DNA of 64,000 nucleotides from Methylorubrum aminovorans (GCF_022179725.1 NZ_BPRC01000004.1:1-64000), one strand, 5' to 3'; positions 52,704 to 62,316 are shown, numbered from the stretch's first letter. Program-made: numbers and translations. The notes: generated by a model not told the origin, from the letters alone.

Positions 52704-53231
52704 TCAGGCCGGCTCCCGGCGGTCCTGCGGCCCTGGCGCGGTCTCCTCGCCGTCGCCGCGGATGACGCTGATGCTGCCGTCCCCCTCCAGCGAGGCGAGC
52801 CGCACGAAGGCCGGATCGTCGACTCCCTGCAGGCGCAGCTGGGTCATGAGTTCGGAATGCGTGATCATCTCGCGACGCATGTTCCGCCAGCAGATGCGAC
52901 CATCGACGACGAGGGGGAGCCGCTTCGGCGTCATGAAGCGCTCGAAGGCGGGAAAGCGGAAAGCGAGCCAGTCGATGGCGTAGTTCCACCCGACGATCGT
53001 CAGCACCAGCAGGATGCCCTCGGTCAGCGACTTGTACTCGTTGGAGAAGGCGTTCTGCGAGACGTCGGCGATCAGGACGATGACCAGCAGGTCGGCAAGG
53101 CTCACGGCGCCCGCCTGGCGCTGCATGACGAAGCGCATGACGAGGAACAGCGCGAGGTACATGACGGTACCGCGCAGGGCGATCTCCAGCAGGGAGTGCT
53201 CCGGCACGAACAATGCTCGCCAATCGGGCAT
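52704..53231 (-). CDS. DUF421 membrane protein (YetF-like)
   Basis: ATG 53231 (MPDWRALFVPEHSLLE) has GGAGGGG five bases upstream and gives 175 residues; earlier starts have no support. Three membrane helices at ~18-100 are followed by a cytoplasmic domain. Conserved are LRGTVMYLALFLVMRFV, LADLLVIVLIADVSQNAF, RLPLVVDGRICWRNMRREMITHSELMTQLRLQG and DPAFVRLASLEGDGSISVI. The family is widespread and of unknown function. It is on its own, next to the potassium channel. Confidence 0.85.
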   Translation of the reverse strand: MPDWRALFVPEHSLLEIALRGTVMYLALFLVMRFVMQRQAGAVSLADLLVIVLIADVSQNAFSNEYKSLTEGILLVLTIVGWNYAIDWLAFRFPAFERFMTPKRLPLVVDGRICWRNMRREMITHSELMTQLRLQGVDDPAFVRLASLEGDGSISVIRGDGEETAPGPQDRREPA

Positions 53232-53348
53232 TCGCCCCTCCGCCTCGCTCAACCGCCTCGGACGACCGTGCGCCCGTTGCGTCGCTGCGCGCACAGGGAA
53301 CGGCCGTCATTCGACGAGAAACGCATCAGGGTCTCGGGCCGATGCGGC

Positions 53349-54161
53349 TCAATCCGCCCCTTCGTCGGGAATGTTGAGCAGGGTGCCGCAGGCCTTGCAG
53401 TGCACCGCGTCCGGCTCGTGCCGCTGCAAGCCGCAGGCGGGACAGGGGAAGCGTACCTTGTAGGGCCGGAACAGGACCTGTGCGAGGCGCAGGAACAGCG
53501 TGACGCCGCAGATCATCACCACGACCGAGATCAGGCGGCCGCCCGTGCCCTGCAGGGTGACATCGCCGTAGCCCGTCGTCGTGAGCGAGGTGACGGTGAA
53601 GTACAGCGCATCGACGTAGTTGCCGATGTTCGGGTTCGAGCCGTGCTGCGTCGCGTAGACGAGGCTCGTCATGATGAAGATGAACACCGCGAGGTTCACC
53701 ACCGCGATGATCACCTCCTCGTTGCGACGGAAGAACGGAAGGTCCGCCCGCAACCTGTCGAGCAGTTGATAGGTCCTCAGCAGCCGCAGCGTGCGCAGGA
53801 TGCGCAGGAAGCCGGCCCCCTCACCGACAATGGGTGCGAGAAAGGAGGCGATCGCCGCCACGTCCGCCCAGGTCGTCGGCCGCACGAACTCGCGTACCGG
53901 CCGCGGGCAGATCGCCAGCCGTGAGACGAAGTCGGCAGCAACGGCCACACCGATCAACACGTCGATTCCCTCGATCAGCGGTGGCCGGGGAAGAAACGAG
54001 GAGACGATGATGAACAGGAGGGTGGCGAAATCGAACGCGAGAAGGCCGTAGCGGAAGCGATGCGCGCGGTCACTGCTTCCCTCGTAGAGCTCCCGCAGAC
54101 TCTGCCTCAGGCCCGCCATCTCGCCACACGCTGCCGCCGCCGCTCGGGGCTCCGGCAGCAT
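53349..54161 (-). CDS. Potassium channel protein with C-terminal zinc ribbon
   Basis: A 270-residue ion channel. Residues ~35-150 hold a voltage-sensor-like four-helix unit (RILRTLRLLRTYQLLDRL has Arg spaced as in S4). Helices S5 and S6 flank the selectivity filter TTTGYGDV at ~193-200 (TVTSLTTTGYGDVTLQG). After S6, residues ~232-262 have a zinc-ribbon-like pair (CPACGLQRHEPDAVHCKACG). The channel is K+-selective by its filter; gating is unknown. A C-terminal zinc ribbon is unusual for such channels. Confidence 0.88.
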   Translation of the reverse strand: MLPEPRAAAAACGEMAGLRQSLRELYEGSSDRAHRFRYGLLAFDFATLLFIIVSSFLPRPPLIEGIDVLIGVAVAADFVSRLAICPRPVREFVRPTTWADVAAIASFLAPIVGEGAGFLRILRTLRLLRTYQLLDRLRADLPFFRRNEEVIIAVVNLAVFIFIMTSLVYATQHGSNPNIGNYVDALYFTVTSLTTTGYGDVTLQGTGGRLISVVVMICGVTLFLRLAQVLFRPYKVRFPCPACGLQRHEPDAVHCKACGTLLNIPDEGAD

Positions 54162-54228
54162 GAACGTTCCTCAGGGTCAGCCCGATCCGTCGACGATGTC
54201 GCTTCGACGACCCAAAGCTATTTCAAGG

Positions 54229-55095
54229 CTATTTCTTGCAATCGGCCCCGGATTTCGCGTCCGCCTTGGCGAGGTCGAGGCGGCTCATGGTGCCGTTGAT
54301 GGCGAAATCCCCATAATCGAGGTTCAACCGCCCGCTGACGCCGTCCTCGTAGAGGTCGAAGGTAAGGGTATAGATCGGCGTCCGCTCGCCCTCGCCGGGA
54401 GTGAAGTAGCTCAAGGTCACCGGCCAGCGCCGCATGCCGGCGTGGTCGCCCTCGCGCAGGGGCTTGTCGCGCTCGGTGTCGGAAGCGGGCGCCGCGCTCG
54501 GGCGGCCGATGATCGCCAGCGTATCGTAGACCTTGCGCCCATCGTCCGAGCCGTCGAAAACCTTCGCCGCCACAGTGGTCTCGCCCGCCTTGGCCGCCTG
54601 AATCAGGCGGATCATGTGGTGGATCGGGAACATCACCGCGCCGTCCGTCTGGAACTGGTCGCGCTTGGGCTCCTTGAGCTTCACCTTGAGGGCGTCGCCC
54701 GACTCCGCCGTCCCGTCCACCGCCGGCGACGGCGCGTTATTGAGGATGGTCGTGGTGCGGAAGCGGAAGCTCTTGCCGTCGCCGTTCTCAAAGGTCGTGC
54801 TGCGCAAATCCGAGGTGCGATCGCCGGACTCGCCGGAATCGATCATTGTTACCTGCCGCGTCTGCATGGTGTAGCCACGGCAGGCATCGCCCGAGAAATC
54901 GATGACGATACGCCCGCGCACACCCTCGACCGCCCGCGTGCCGGTGGAACGGGCCAGCGACAGGTCGTAGACCGCCCGGTGGTTGGTCAGCCGGATCGCG
55001 GTCTCGTCCGGAACCGGCGCAGCCGGCCCGGCGGCCGCAGCGGGTCCGGGCAACACGGCGAGAAGGAATAGGGCCGGCGCGAGGCGCAGTCGCAT
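54229..55095 (-). CDS. eipB: Cell envelope integrity protein EipB
   Basis: ATG 55095 (MRLRLAPALFLLAVLPGPAAA) has GGGAG eight bases upstream and gives 288 residues with a signal peptide of ~22. The rest matches the EipB/DUF1849 family: TNHRAVYDLSLA, GVRGRIVIDFSGDACRGYTMQTRQVT, FRFRTTTILNN, MFPIHHMIRLI, RRWPVTLSYF and TLTFDLYEDGVSGRLNLDYGDFAI. Cys residues near ~71 and ~285 could form the disulfide reported for EipB. The family is periplasmic and needed for envelope integrity in Brucella. Confidence 0.88.
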   Translation of the reverse strand: MRLRLAPALFLLAVLPGPAAAAGPAAPVPDETAIRLTNHRAVYDLSLARSTGTRAVEGVRGRIVIDFSGDACRGYTMQTRQVTMIDSGESGDRTSDLRSTTFENGDGKSFRFRTTTILNNAPSPAVDGTAESGDALKVKLKEPKRDQFQTDGAVMFPIHHMIRLIQAAKAGETTVAAKVFDGSDDGRKVYDTLAIIGRPSAAPASDTERDKPLREGDHAGMRRWPVTLSYFTPGEGERTPIYTLTFDLYEDGVSGRLNLDYGDFAINGTMSRLDLAKADAKSGADCKK

Positions 55096-55607
55096 GCGAT
55101 CTCCCAAGATCCGCTCAAGAAGGGTTGTCCACAGTCGACAGGCCGGCGGATGACGCCCGTGACATAGGCATTGTGCCTGCCGGGACAATCTTTTTCGGCG
55201 GTCGTTCGAGCAAGGGCGGCGGCGCTGTGATGGCCGTCACGCCCGCTCGAAAGTGTTGGCACATCGCGCCTTCGGCGATTGTCGGATCCGGAAAAGAGCA
55301 ATTTTACGCAACGCGTTAAGCCGCCCACCAGACTTGGCCACTCGAGCGCCGGAACCGTTGAAGGGCCTCGTCGGCCGAGTCGGAATGGCAGTGGAAACCG
55401 GCTCGTGGAACGCTGCGACCCTTGCTCCGCGGCCGAGCTGTCCTGTAGTCTCCACAGCGTCGCCAACGGCAGCTTTGGCGTCTGTTAACCGACATGTGCA
55501 GGGCCGAATCAAGAGCCCTGGCGAGGTCTGCTGTCGCTCCGCGGGGCCGAGACGCCGCGCGGTCGGTCGGTTTTGCGTACAAAGGACGTGTCGACGTGGA
55601 GGGGGCA
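55096..55607. other. Intergenic stretch upstream of gcrA
   Basis: This 512-base gap between divergent eipB and gcrA contains no supported gene. One GANTC site (GAGTC at 55377) is the type methylated by CcrM, and GcrA is known to act at such sites. The start region of gcrA has GGAGGGGG at 55598-55605. No clear terminator or riboswitch is seen. Confidence 0.4.
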
Positions 55608-56150
55608 ATGACGGAAGCGGTCCCGAGCTGGACGGATGAACGCGTCGAGCTGCTTCGCCGCCTGTGGGACGATGGCCTGAGCGCAAGCCAGATCGCCCTT
55701 CAGCTCGGCGGCGTCTCCCGCAATGCCGTCATCGGCAAGGTCCACCGCCTCGGGCTCGCAGGTCGCGTCAAGCCGATCGGTCCGGCCGCGGTCCAGGGGC
55801 GTCGCAAGGATGACTTGGCCGCCGAGGTCGAGATCGAGGCGGTGATCGTCGAAGAGCCGACGCTGCCGGAGCCGCCGGCGATCGTGGCGCATCGCCCCGC
55901 TCCGAACTTCCCGCTGCCTCCGACGCCGGCTCCGGAGCCCGTAGCGCTCGCTGTCTCCGAGCGGGTCACGATCATGGATCTGCGCGACTCCATGTGCCGC
56001 TGGCCGATGGGCGATCCGACGTCGCCGGAATTCCGCTTCTGCGGCGCCCGCGCCATCACGGGCCTGCCCTACTGCACCCAGCACGCGCAGGTCGCCTATC
56101 AGCCGGCGGCCGAGCGCAAGCGCGACCGTCGTGTCGCCGGCTTCCGCTGA
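55608..56150 (+). CDS. gcrA: Cell-cycle regulator GcrA
   Basis: ATG 55608 has GGAGGGGG a few bases upstream and gives 180 residues. The N-terminal HTH has the GcrA signature WTDERVELLRRLWDDGLSASQIALQLGGVSRNAVIGKVHRLGL. After a Pro-rich linker (~60-115) comes the sigma-70-interacting domain (MDLRDSMCRWPMGDPTSPEFRFCGARAITGLPYCTQHAQVAYQ, with conserved Cys). In Caulobacter it directs sigma-70 to promoters with methylated GANTC sites to control cell-cycle genes. No other cell-cycle gene is near. Confidence 0.95.
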   Translation: MTEAVPSWTDERVELLRRLWDDGLSASQIALQLGGVSRNAVIGKVHRLGLAGRVKPIGPAAVQGRRKDDLAAEVEIEAVIVEEPTLPEPPAIVAHRPAPNFPLPPTPAPEPVALAVSERVTIMDLRDSMCRWPMGDPTSPEFRFCGARAITGLPYCTQHAQVAYQPAAERKRDRRVAGFR

Positions 56151-56435
56151 GTCATTCGAAGAGCGTTGCGCGGTTCCGCCGGGGACCGCGCAGTGTCCTG
56201 ATCTCTAAGGCCCAGCTCGCGAAAGCCAGTCGGCCAGCGCCGTACAATCTCGTCAGGCTGATAATCGAATCCAATTGATCGCTTCGCCGACGTTCGTGGT
56301 GACAGGTGCGGCGAGATCCGAGGCAATCGACCGGAAACCGCACAAGTCTGGTGGCTGCGCGGTCTGACGCCGGCCTCCTGTGCCTTCGCCGAGATCGGAT
56401 CCAATCGGTCGATCAGTCCCCGAGCGCTCCCGCCT

Positions 56436-57140
56436 TCACTCGGCGCCGGCAAACATCTCGTCGAACGAGTAGCCGGAGCCGCGCACGGTGCGGATCGGAT
56501 CGCTCTGGCGCGGGCGGTTGATCGCCTTGCGCAGGCGGCCGACATGGACGTCGACCGTGCGCTCGTCGATATAGACGTCGTGGCCCCACACTCCGTCGAG
56601 CAATTGCTCGCGCGAGAAAACCCGGCCGGGGCTCTGCATCAGATATTCGAGCAGCTTGAACTCGGTGGGCCCGAGATGGATCTCGCGGCCCTGGCGGCGG
56701 ATGCGGTGACTGACGCGGTCGAGTTCGATGTCCCCGGCCACCAGCATGTCGGCGACATGAGCAGGCTTGGATCGGCGCAGCAGGGCGCGCACGCGCGCGA
56801 GCAGCTCCGGCACCGAGAACGGCTTGACGACGTAGTCGTCGGCCCCCGTCGAGAGGCCACGCACGCGGTCAGTCTCTTCGCCGCGGGCGGTCAGCATGAT
56901 GACGGGCAGCCGCTCCGTCTCGCGCCGCGCCCGGATGCGGCGGCACAGCTCGATCCCCGAGAGCCCCGGAACCATCCAGTCGAGCAGGACGAGATCGGGC
57001 GTCATCTCGTGAAGACGCAGGTCCGCCTCATCACCGCGGATCGCGACATCGACCGCGAAGCCTTCCGCTTCGAGGTTGTAGCGCAGCAGAGTCGTCAGCG
57101 ATTCCTCGTCCTCGACGATCAGGATGCGCGCACTCGTCAT
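56436..57140 (-). CDS. phoB: Phosphate regulon response regulator
   Basis: ATG 57140 (MTSARILIVEDEESL) gives 234 residues; ATG 57155 is also possible. The receiver domain has the phospho-acceptor Asp54 (LLDWMVPG) and the Lys in VVKPFSVPEL. The winged-helix effector domain ends RTVRGSGYSFDE. It binds Pho boxes such as the one upstream of pstS. It is the last gene of pstSCAB-phoU-phoB here. No sensor kinase phoR is visible after it, so PhoR must be encoded elsewhere. Confidence 0.93.
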   Translation of the reverse strand: MTSARILIVEDEESLTTLLRYNLEAEGFAVDVAIRGDEADLRLHEMTPDLVLLDWMVPGLSGIELCRRIRARRETERLPVIMLTARGEETDRVRGLSTGADDYVVKPFSVPELLARVRALLRRSKPAHVADMLVAGDIELDRVSHRIRRQGREIHLGPTEFKLLEYLMQSPGRVFSREQLLDGVWGHDVYIDERTVDVHVGRLRKAINRPRQSDPIRTVRGSGYSFDEMFAGAE

Positions 57141-57232
57141 CGTCCGTCTTTCCATCCGTTGCGTCCGGCCCGGTCCCTCGATCGGGCAGGCCGGAGACGC
57201 GTCTTCGACGCCGCGCGTCTCGAGCACCTTCG

Positions 57233-57946
57233 TTAGGCGCCCGGCGTCACTGTCGCGTAGTTCGAAGCGTCGTTCTTGGGCCGCTCAGCCGTCGGCGTCT
57301 CGCCGGTGACGAGGTACTCGATCGTCTCCGCCACGTTGGTGGTGTGATCGCCGATGCGCTCCACGTTCTTGGCGCAGAACAGGAGGTGGGTACAGAACGA
57401 GATGTTGCGCGGATCCTCCATCATGTAGGTCAGGAGTTCGCGGAACAGCGAATTGTACAGCGCGTCGATGGCGCTGTCGCGCTGCCACACCTCGTGGGCG
57501 GCGGTCACGTCGCGGCTGGCATAGGCATCGAGCACGTCCTTAAGCTGTTCCTGCACGAGGTCGCTCATGTGCTGGACGCCGAGCACGATCTTCTGCGGCT
57601 GCGCCTGATCGCTGATCGCCACGACGCGCTTGGCGATGTTCTTGGCGAGATCACCGATCCGCTCGAGGTCGCCCGAGACGCGAATACCGGAGATCGTCTC
57701 GCGCAGATCGATGGCCAGCGGCTGGCGCCGGGCGATCAGGAGAACCGAGCGCTCCTCGATTTCCCGCTGCAGCAGGTCGAGGCGCTTGTCGGCGACGATC
57801 ACCGCCTGGGCGAGCGTCGTATCCCGACGCACCAGGGCGTCGGTGGCATCCGTCATCATCTTCTCGGCCACGCCGCCCATCTCGGCGATGGAGCGGCGCA
57901 GGTTCTCGAGGTCGGTGTCGTAAGAGGAGACGATGTGCTCGGCCAT
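57233..57946 (-). CDS. phoU: Phosphate transport system regulator PhoU
   Basis: ATG 57946 (MAEHIVSSYDTDLENLRRSIAEMGG) gives 237 residues; ATG 57955 three codons earlier is equally possible. PhoU has two three-helix bundles. The metal-binding signature ERIGDLAKNIAKRV and ERIGDHTTNVAETI are both present. It signals phosphate sufficiency from the Pst transporter to PhoR. It lies after pstB and before phoB on the same strand. Confidence 0.95.
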   Translation of the reverse strand: MAEHIVSSYDTDLENLRRSIAEMGGVAEKMMTDATDALVRRDTTLAQAVIVADKRLDLLQREIEERSVLLIARRQPLAIDLRETISGIRVSGDLERIGDLAKNIAKRVVAISDQAQPQKIVLGVQHMSDLVQEQLKDVLDAYASRDVTAAHEVWQRDSAIDALYNSLFRELLTYMMEDPRNISFCTHLLFCAKNVERIGDHTTNVAETIEYLVTGETPTAERPKNDASNYATVTPGA

Positions 57947-58046
57947 GTCGCGCATTCCCGATCAGGCAGTCGGACGAGAGCGCTCTCGGATCGACGTGGA
58001 CGCGGGTCCGGCGACGGTGAGAGCCTCGAAACGAGGACGCAGGGTG

Positions 58047-58073
58047 GATCGCGACGGCATTGCAGTCGCGATC
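58047..58073. terminator. Perfect 9-bp hairpin after pstB
   Basis: GATCGCGAC (58047-58055) pairs perfectly with GTCGCGATC (58065-58073) around a nine-base loop. On the minus strand it follows the pstB stop by four bases and lies upstream of phoU. Without a T-run it is more likely a stability or processing element than a full terminator. Confidence 0.5.
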
Positions 58074-58077
58074 GGGC

Positions 58078-58893
58078 TTAACCGAAGCGGCCGGTGATGT
58101 AGTCCTGGGTCTGCCGCTTGGCCGGATTCATGAAGATCTTCGTGGTGGCGTCGAACTCGATCAGCTCGCCGAGATACATGAAGGCGGTGAACTGCGAGAT
58201 GCGCGCGGCCTGCTGCATGTTGTGGGTCACGATGACGATCGTGAAATCAGCCCGCAACTGCTCGATCAGCTCTTCGATGCGGCCGGTCGAGATCGGGTCG
58301 AGGGCCGAGGTCGGCTCGTCGAACAGAATCACTTCCGGGCGCTGGGCCACGGTGCGGGCGATGCACAGGCGCTGCTGCTGGCCGCCCGACAGGCCGGTGC
58401 CGGGCTGCTTGAGCTTGTCCTTCACCTCGTCCCACAGGGCCGCCTTGCGCAGCGATTCCTCGACGCGGCCATCCAGCTCCGACTTGGGCAGCTTCTCGTA
58501 GAGGCGCAGGCCGAAAGCAACGTTGTCGTAGATCGACATCGGGAAGGGCGTCGGCTTCTGGAACACCATGCCGATGCGCGAGCGCAATTCGTTGAGATCG
58601 ACCCTGGAGTCGAGAACGTTCTGCCCGTCGAGCAGGATCTCACCCTCGGCGCGCTGCTCCGGGTAGAGGCTGTAGATGCGGTTGAAGGTGCGCAGCAGCG
58701 TCGATTTTCCGCAGCCGGACGGGCCGATCAGCGCCGTGACCTGCCGGTCGCGGAAATCGAGGTTGATGTCTTTCAGGCCGTGAAAGCTGCCGTAGTAGAA
58801 GTTCAGGTCTTTCACGGCGATGCGCACGGGCGCTTTGACGTCGGCCGGGCTACGGCCCTCGAACTGGCTGCGGATCGCGGGGGAGGCGCTCAT
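58078..58893 (-). CDS. pstB: Phosphate ABC transporter ATP-binding protein
   Basis: A 271-residue ATPase. Walker [10 protein letters not shown] is at 57-65. The signature [16 protein letters not shown], Walker [14 protein letters not shown] and the H-loop His in VTHNMQQ follow. The family hallmark is the region [24 protein letters not shown]. The N-terminal ~18 residues extend beyond the usual start. It powers high-affinity phosphate uptake with PstC and PstA, encoded upstream. Confidence 0.97.
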   Translation of the reverse strand: MSASPAIRSQFEGRSPADVKAPVRIAVKDLNFYYGSFHGLKDINLDFRDRQVTALIGPSGCGKSTLLRTFNRIYSLYPEQRAEGEILLDGQNVLDSRVDLNELRSRIGMVFQKPTPFPMSIYDNVAFGLRLYEKLPKSELDGRVEESLRKAALWDEVKDKLKQPGTGLSGGQQQRLCIARTVAQRPEVILFDEPTSALDPISTGRIEELIEQLRADFTIVIVTHNMQQAARISQFTAFMYLGELIEFDATTKIFMNPAKRQTQDYITGRFG

Positions 58894-58930
58894 CGGATCT
58901 CTCGTCGGTAGGAGGTCTGTCCCGGGGCCT

Positions 58931-59824
58931 TCAGCGCGGCCGCTGGTCCTTGATCACGAAGCGGGCCACCACCGACAGGGCAAGGATGGTGACAGTGATG
59001 AGGAGTGCGCCCGACCAAGCGAGGCTCTGCCAGTTCGGGTAGGGCGAGAGGGCGAACTGGTAAATCATCACCGGCAGGTTCGGCACGCCGCCGAGCAGGT
59101 TGGTGTTGAACCAACTGTTGTTGTTCAGCGCCGTGAACAGGAGCGGCGCGGTCTCGCCGGCGATGCGGGCGAGCGCCAGGATGATGCCGGTGACGATGCC
59201 CGCGCTCGCCGCGCGCCAGGTCACCGCACGGATGACGAGGGAGCGGGGGGCGCCGAGCGCCGCGCCGGCCTCGCGCATCTGGCCCGGCACGAGGCGCAGC
59301 ATGTCCTCGGTGGTGCGCACGATCACCGGCGTGGCGATGATGGCAAGCGCCACCGCGCCGGCCCAGCCGGAATAGGTGCCCATCGGCCGGACCATCAGCG
59401 TGTAGACGAACAACCCGATCAGGATCGACGGCGCGGAGAGCAGCACGTCATTGAGGAAGCGGATGATGTCGGCGAGCTTCGAGGTGCGGCCGTACTCGGC
59501 GAGGTACGTGCCGGCCATCAGCCCGATCGGCGTGGCGATGAGGATGCCCAGGAACGTCATGATGAGGCTGCCGAGGATGGCGTTGGCGATGCCGCCGCCC
59601 TCGGAGCCGGGGCCAGGCGTCGGCGCCGTGAACAGCGAGGGCGAGAAGCCCTTCACACCCTCGACGATCAGCATGAGCAGGATCGAGCCGAGGACAACGA
59701 TGCCCAGTAGGGTGGCGATCGTGCTGGCGAGGATCAGCACGCGGTCGGCGACCCGCCGGCCTGAGCGCACACGGCTGACGATCGGCGTGCGCTCGGCCGT
59801 CGCGATGGGGTTGCTGGCGTCCAT
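58931..59824 (-). CDS. pstA: Phosphate ABC transporter permease PstA
   Basis: A 297-residue permease with six membrane helices. The ABC interaction loop is [29 protein letters not shown]. Segments such as [32 protein letters not shown] and [18 protein letters not shown] match PstA. It forms the channel with PstC. The gene starts at ATG 59824 and lies 57 bases from the pstC stop and 37 bases from the pstB start. Confidence 0.95.
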   Translation of the reverse strand: MDASNPIATAERTPIVSRVRSGRRVADRVLILASTIATLLGIVVLGSILLMLIVEGVKGFSPSLFTAPTPGPGSEGGGIANAILGSLIMTFLGILIATPIGLMAGTYLAEYGRTSKLADIIRFLNDVLLSAPSILIGLFVYTLMVRPMGTYSGWAGAVALAIIATPVIVRTTEDMLRLVPGQMREAGAALGAPRSLVIRAVTWRAASAGIVTGIILALARIAGETAPLLFTALNNNSWFNTNLLGGVPNLPVMIYQFALSPYPNWQSLAWSGALLITVTILALSVVARFVIKDQRPR

Positions 59825-59881
59825 GGTTCGGCGTCCCTCGGGCTCGGGCGGTCTGGCGCGACGTTGTCAGGCGACCTTGGA

Positions 59882-60856
59882 TCAGGCGACCTTGGCGCGC
59901 CGCACCAGCAGACGGGCGATGATCAGCACGAAGAAGGTGATGATGAAGAGCAGGCAACCGAGCGCCATCAGCGAGGAGAGCTGAAGCCCATCGGCCTCGT
60001 TGAACTCGTTGGCGATGCGCGAGGCGATGGTCGAGCCCGGATCGAAGATCGAGGCGGAGAGGCGGTTGGCGTTGCCGATCACGAAGGTGACCGCCATGGT
60101 CTCGCCCAACGCTCGGCCGAGGCCGAGCATAATCGCGCCGATGATCGAGACCGAGGCCTGCGGCACGAGGACGTGGCGCACCACCTCCCAGGTGGTGCAG
60201 CCGATGCCGTAGGCGCTCTCGCGCAGGACGGTCGGGATCTGATCGAGCATGTCGCGGGTGATCGAGGCGACGAAGGGCACAATCATGATGGCGAGGATAA
60301 TGCCGGCGGTGAGCACGCCGACGCCCGAGGGGATGCGCGCGTAGAGGATGGTGCCGAGGATCGGCATGCCCTCGACGACGTTCGAGACCGGCACCTGCAC
60401 GAAGCGGGCGAAGAGCGGGGCAAAGACGAACAGGCCCCACATGCCGTAGATGATGCTGGGCACCGAGGCGAGCAGCTCGATGGTCATGGCGACCGGCTTG
60501 CGCGCCCAGCCGGGGCAGAGCTGCGTGAGGTAGACGGCGATGCCGAGCGAGACCGGCACACCGATGATCAGCGCCAGCATTGCGGCGGCGACCGTGCCGA
60601 CGACGGCCGGTAGAGCGCCGAACTGCTCGGTGCCGATGTTCCAGGCGCTGGAAGTGAGGAAGCCGAAGCCGAATTCCGAGAAGGCCGGCCACGCACCGTA
60701 GATGATCGAGCCGAGAATTCCGGCCAGCACCAGGAGCACGAGCAGGGCGGAGGCGTAGGCGGCTCCGTGGAAGAGGCGGTCGGCGCTCTTGCTCGGAGCG
60801 GTGCGGGCCACCGCGGTCTGGCGGTCGACGGCGAGGGTCTGGGTCAAGGCGGTCAT
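59882..60856 (-). CDS. pstC: Phosphate ABC transporter permease PstC
   Basis: A 324-residue permease. The N-terminal extension (~30 residues) is polar, followed by helices. The family segments are GFGFLTSSAWNIGTEQFGALPAVVGTVAAAMLALIIGVPVSLGIA, ELLASVPSIIYGMWGLFVF, and the ABC loop RESAYGIGCTTWEVVRHVLVPQASVSIIGA. It forms the phosphate channel with PstA. Confidence 0.95.
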   Translation of the reverse strand: MTALTQTLAVDRQTAVARTAPSKSADRLFHGAAYASALLVLLVLAGILGSIIYGAWPAFSEFGFGFLTSSAWNIGTEQFGALPAVVGTVAAAMLALIIGVPVSLGIAVYLTQLCPGWARKPVAMTIELLASVPSIIYGMWGLFVFAPLFARFVQVPVSNVVEGMPILGTILYARIPSGVGVLTAGIILAIMIVPFVASITRDMLDQIPTVLRESAYGIGCTTWEVVRHVLVPQASVSIIGAIMLGLGRALGETMAVTFVIGNANRLSASIFDPGSTIASRIANEFNEADGLQLSSLMALGCLLFIITFFVLIIARLLVRRAKVA

Positions 60857-60925
60857 CCGCGAAGGCTCTTCGTCTGGTGAGCGTGTAGCGCGCCGTCAGG
60901 CGCGAGGCGAGCGGACCACATCGCA

Positions 60926-60958
60926 AAGGGCCCTCATCCGCCGCGGGAGAGGGCCCTT
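60926..60958. terminator. Perfect 10-bp hairpin between pstS and pstC
   Basis: AAGGGCCCTC (60926-60935) pairs perfectly with GAGGGCCCTT (60949-60958) around a 13-base loop. On the minus strand it follows the pstS stop by ten bases and precedes pstC. Such hairpins after periplasmic-binding-protein genes typically protect the upstream mRNA or end part of the transcripts, so more PstS is made than permease. Confidence 0.6.
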
Positions 60959-60968
60959 CGTCTCGGAT

Positions 60969-62018
60969 TTAGTTACCGGCGAAGACGGGCTTGCCGTCCT
61001 TGCCCTTCACGGCCTTCCACTCCTCGTGGATGAGGCCGACGACGTTGTCGGGGAGCGGCACGTAATCGAGTTCGCTCGCGAGCTTGTCGCCGTTCTTGTA
61101 GGCCCAATCGAAGAACTTCAGCACGTCGGCGGCCTTAGCCGCGTCGGCCGGCTCCTTGTAGACGAGGATGAAGGTCGCGGCGGTGATCGGCCAAGCGTCC
61201 GCACCGGCCTGGTTGGTCAGGGCGATGCCGAAGCCGGGGGTCGACTTCCAGTCGGCGCTGGCGGCGGCGGCCTGGAAGGCCTTGTCGTCGGGCTGCGGGA
61301 ACTTGCCGGCCTTGTTCTCGATCAGGGCGTAGGCGAGCTTGTTCTGCTTGGCGTAGGCCGACTCGACGTATCCGATCGAGTTCGGGACCTGCTTGACGGT
61401 GGCGGTGACGCCCTCGTTGCCCTTGCCGCCCTGTCCGACCGGCCAGCTCACGGTGGTGGCGGCGCCGAACTCCTTCTTCCACGGCTCGGACACCGCGGAG
61501 AGATAGGTGGTGAAGATGTTGGTCGTGCCGGAGGCGTCCGAGCGGTAGACCGGGGTGATGTTCGCCTCGGGCAGCTTAAGGCCTTCGTTGAGCTTGGTGA
61601 TCTTCGGGTCGGACCATTTCAGGATCTTGCCGGCGTAGATCTCGGCGATGATCTCACCGGTCAGTTTGAGCTTGCCGGGCTCAAGGCCGGCGATGTTGAC
61701 GACCGGAACCACGCCACCCATCACGGTGGGGAACTGAATGAGACCGTCCTTCTCGAGCTGAGCCGGCTTGAGGGGCGCGTCGGTTGCGCCGAAATCGACG
61801 GTCTTGGCCTGAATCTGCTTGATGCCGCCGCCCGAGCCGATCGACTGATAGTTGAGGCCGGTGCCGGTGTCCTTACGATAGGCTTCGGCCCACTTCGAAT
61901 AGACGGGGAAGGGGAAGGTGGCGCCGGCGCCGGTGATATCGGCAGCCAGGGCCGAGGTCGCGAGCTGAGCGGCAGCGAGGCCGACCGCCAAGGCGTAAGC
62001 GAAGGGTTTCACAAGCAT
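60969..62018 (-). CDS. pstS: Phosphate-binding protein PstS
   Basis: ATG 62018 (MLVKPFAYALAVGLAAAQLATSALAA) gives 349 residues with a clear signal peptide. GGAG directly abuts this ATG, while a GTG at 62012 is spaced six bases from it, so the exact start is uncertain. The mature protein has GAGATFPFPVYSKW, QSIGSGGGIKQI, VDFGATDAPL, and RSDASGTTNIFTTYL, the loops that bind phosphate. It captures phosphate in the periplasm for PstCAB. A Pho box lies ~100 bases upstream. Confidence 0.96.
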   Translation of the reverse strand: MLVKPFAYALAVGLAAAQLATSALAADITGAGATFPFPVYSKWAEAYRKDTGTGLNYQSIGSGGGIKQIQAKTVDFGATDAPLKPAQLEKDGLIQFPTVMGGVVPVVNIAGLEPGKLKLTGEIIAEIYAGKILKWSDPKITKLNEGLKLPEANITPVYRSDASGTTNIFTTYLSAVSEPWKKEFGAATTVSWPVGQGGKGNEGVTATVKQVPNSIGYVESAYAKQNKLAYALIENKAGKFPQPDDKAFQAAAASADWKSTPGFGIALTNQAGADAWPITAATFILVYKEPADAAKAADVLKFFDWAYKNGDKLASELDYVPLPDNVVGLIHEEWKAVKGKDGKPVFAGN

Positions 62019-62113
62019 CTCCGTAAGTGTCGGGCGCATTTGCCGGGACTGATCCTGATCTCGGATCGATCTCTCTGCGACACTGCTGCCATCTAGTGCG
62101 CCGACGCGCCGCC

Positions 62114-62146
62114 TCTATGACGGCCACATGACGCTGACATGACAGA
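62114..62146 (-). promoter_or_regulatory. Pho box with three direct repeats
   Basis: On the minus strand GTCAT occurs three times with an exact 11-base period: its complement ATGAC is at 62117-62121, 62128-62132 and 62139-62143. The upstream unit reads CTGTCATGTC, matching the TGTCAT consensus of PhoB sites. The site lies ~100-125 bases upstream of pstS. PhoB from the same cluster would bind it during phosphate starvation. Confidence 0.8.
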
Positions 62147-62316
62147 CCTCAACGAGGCGGATTTTCATCGAGGATGGCACCGCTTGGAGCGCTTCGGCGT
62201 TATCCGTTCAGGTGCATGCGGGCGCCGCCTTGCGAGAACGATCCCGGCGGGATCGGTCCCCGTGAGAACCGGGACAGCGGCGGACCTGCACGAGAGAAAT
62301 CGAGGAGACCGTCAGC

